From assembly GCA_029548585.1 (NCBI GenBank), contig JAKPNC010000086.1:1-14234 (forward strand): a stretch of DNA of 14,234 nt. Reading direction: 5' to 3'. The position numbers and the translations under genes are program-made. Below the pieces are notes generated by a model. It was not told where the DNA came from and searched no databases. It saw only the letters and a program-made list of their open reading frames with translations. Positions 12,995-14,234 of the stretch are shown here, one piece after another. This DNA is from a bacterium. Its GTDB lineage: Bacteria; Ratteibacteria; UBA8468; B48-G9; JAFGKM01. Every line of letters starts with the position of its first letter. Within the stretch, counting starts at the first letter, position 1.

Positions 12995-14234
12995 ATGAAA
13001 AAAAATGGGATTGCTCTGGTAATGGCGGTATTCTTTTTCACGGGTTTCATGTCCATTCTCCATGCTGAAACCTTAAAACCTGGCACAGAGGTCCTCAACC
13101 CTTACGAAGATGTTGACTGGGAAAAATTCGAACATATCCACTCCTTCTCACACCAGCACGCCAACAGGCCTCCTTCATATAATCCCGGGGCCGAAGTCTT
13201 CTGGGACATGGGATTCAGACATCTGCCTTTCTCCAATTATTACCCTTCCAGCCCCACTCCGCTCTCGGATGATTTCAGAAAAAAACATCCCGGCGCCCTC
13301 TGGTCGCCAAACGCCGAACAACACAGCGCGCAAGGCGCGGGACATTTCAACGTCATCGACAGTTACTACTCAACAGGCCATGGCGATTCTGCAAAAATAA
13401 GTTACCGGCGTAACAAGGTTTCTCCCGTGGAATACGAGTTTTCCGGCTTGAACCCCTACAACCCTGAAAGGCCTTGGATGAGCATATACTTCCTGGACCT
13501 TTCAATAACAGGCAAGGAAGGCGCAACCCTTTTCATGACAATAGAAGGAGCGCAGCGGGCAAATCCGAACACTTATGCACCAACGGCGGACAGCGTGATG
13601 AATAAGACCCGGATACCCGCAAAGAGAACTTCAATATACATACGGGCTGAATCTGAAAAGGTCAGGGTGAGGTTTGATTTAAACCCGGATGAAATAGATG
13701 ACCTCAGGCTTACCATGAGGCAGGGCGTACACAGGCCATGGAAAGATGCCTTCAGGGCGGCTCTCGATGGCACTCTCAAAGACGCCAAAGGGAATCCCAT
13801 TGAAGGGCTCCGTTTTCCAGACGGCGGAGGCATCACCCTTAACCATACGGGATCATTCAGCGACACCATTGAAAAGCTAAATTTCGATCCGCGGGTTCTC
13901 GGCATAGAGATATTTAACCAGCATATGGCTTTCGGACCCAAGGGATCCATGGCTTTCTATAACCTGTGGGACGAGGTTCTTAAAACAGGCACGAGGTGTT
14001 TTGGTTTCTTCGTCAGGGACCATTTCATCTACGAAAGGGGCCGCAACATACTTCTTCTTCCTCCCCCGGAAGGGCTTTCGATTCAAGAAAGAGAACACAA
14101 CGCTTCCCGGGCGTACAGGAAAGGGATTTTTTACGGTTCGCTCGGAGCCCTGGCATTGGATGAAAACGGGCAGAAAACCGCACCATACGACTACAGCGAG
14201 TTTAAGTTCACGAGTATAATGTTAAAAAAAGATA
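12995..14234 (+). CDS. Exported PHP-domain metallohydrolase-like protein (runs off the right edge)
   Basis: I read 413 codons without a stop, so the C-terminus lies outside. ATG 12995 is preferred over ATG 12992 because GGGAGG (12983-12988) is then 6 nt away. The signal peptide covers residues 1-24 (cleavage after ILHA). PHP-like blocks: HIHSFSHQH (48-56) as the metal-binding His block, MGFRHLPFSNYYP (72-84), GGGITLNHTG (277-286), VLGIEIFNQ (301-309), and WDEVLKTGTRCFGFFVRDHF (325-344) in the position of the family's WDELLxxGxRVxGxxxxDxH. PHP proteins are usually metal-dependent phosphoesterases. About 190 residues separate the second and third blocks; part (about 160-245) looks beta-rich and may be an inserted domain. 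As an exported protein it might hydrolyse phosphate or glycan esters outside the cytoplasm; this is inference. Divergent from the FAD-HEAT gene. Confidence 0.75.
   Translation, partial: MKKNGIALVMAVFFFTGFMSILHAETLKPGTEVLNPYEDVDWEKFEHIHSFSHQHANRPPSYNPGAEVFWDMGFRHLPFSNYYPSSPTPLSDDFRKKHPGALWSPNAEQHSAQGAGHFNVIDSYYSTGHGDSAKISYRRNKVSPVEYEFSGLNPYNPERPWMSIYFLDLSITGKEGATLFMTIEGAQRANPNTYAPTADSVMNKTRIPAKRTSIYIRAESEKVRVRFDLNPDEIDDLRLTMRQGVHRPWKDAFRAALDGTLKDAKGNPIEGLRFPDGGGITLNHTGSFSDTIEKLNFDPRVLGIEIFNQHMAFGPKGSMAFYNLWDEVLKTGTRCFGFFVRDHFIYERGRNILLLPPPEGLSIQEREHNASRAYRKGIFYGSLGALALDENGQKTAPYDYSEFKFTSIMLKKD

Noticed and set aside
12892..13098. 69-residue upstream extension of the FAD-HEAT protein
   Set aside because: It crosses the divergent promoter region and the start of the PHP gene; the flavoprotein homology begins right after ATG 12891.

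Overview
The window looks like chromosomal DNA of a Gram-negative, heterotrophic bacterium. Evidence for this is a lipoprotein, a probable outer-membrane beta-barrel protein and several Sec-exported proteins. The mix of families (large FAD oxidoreductase with HEAT repeats, secreted PHP-domain protein, TPR protein with an SGNH-like domain, CBM-like exported protein, Gfo/Idh/MocA dehydrogenase) recalls the PVC group, such as Lentisphaerae or Planctomycetes. That placement is inference from gene families only. I see no rRNA, tRNA, CRISPR array, insertion sequence or phage gene. Several promoters are close to the sigma-70 consensus.

Left part (1-4473): a class III aminotransferase of the lysine 6-aminotransferase type runs leftward off the window edge, from an almost perfect promoter. 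Divergent from it is a small rhodanese lipoprotein. A 540-bp AT-rich gap follows, then an exported protein with seven very regular 38-residue TPR-like repeats fused to an SGNH-hydrolase-like domain. Next is a small DUF454 (YbaN-type) membrane protein.

Middle (4474-8765): a clade-3-type haem catalase sits behind a perfect TTGACA-N17-TATAAT promoter, with a 15-bp dyad just downstream of the predicted transcription start. Then come an exported beta-rich protein of unknown function, an exported CBM-like protein whose promoter -35 lies inside a long inverted repeat, a guanine deaminase and a DUF486 membrane protein.

Right part (8766-14234): an in-frame remnant resembling the C-terminus of a sugar isomerase/epimerase-type TIM barrel precedes a Gfo/Idh/MocA oxidoreductase that lacks the usual catalytic lysine. 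Convergent with that gene is a 919-residue protein made of two FAD_oxidored-like units and a HEAT-like tail. It is transcribed divergently, from overlapping promoters, from an exported PHP-domain protein that runs off the right edge. The dehydrogenase, the isomerase remnant, the double-FAD protein and the secreted PHP and CBM-like proteins would fit uptake and oxidation of sugars or polyols, but no substrate can be read from the sequence. The catalase and rhodanese point to handling of peroxide and reactive sulfur.
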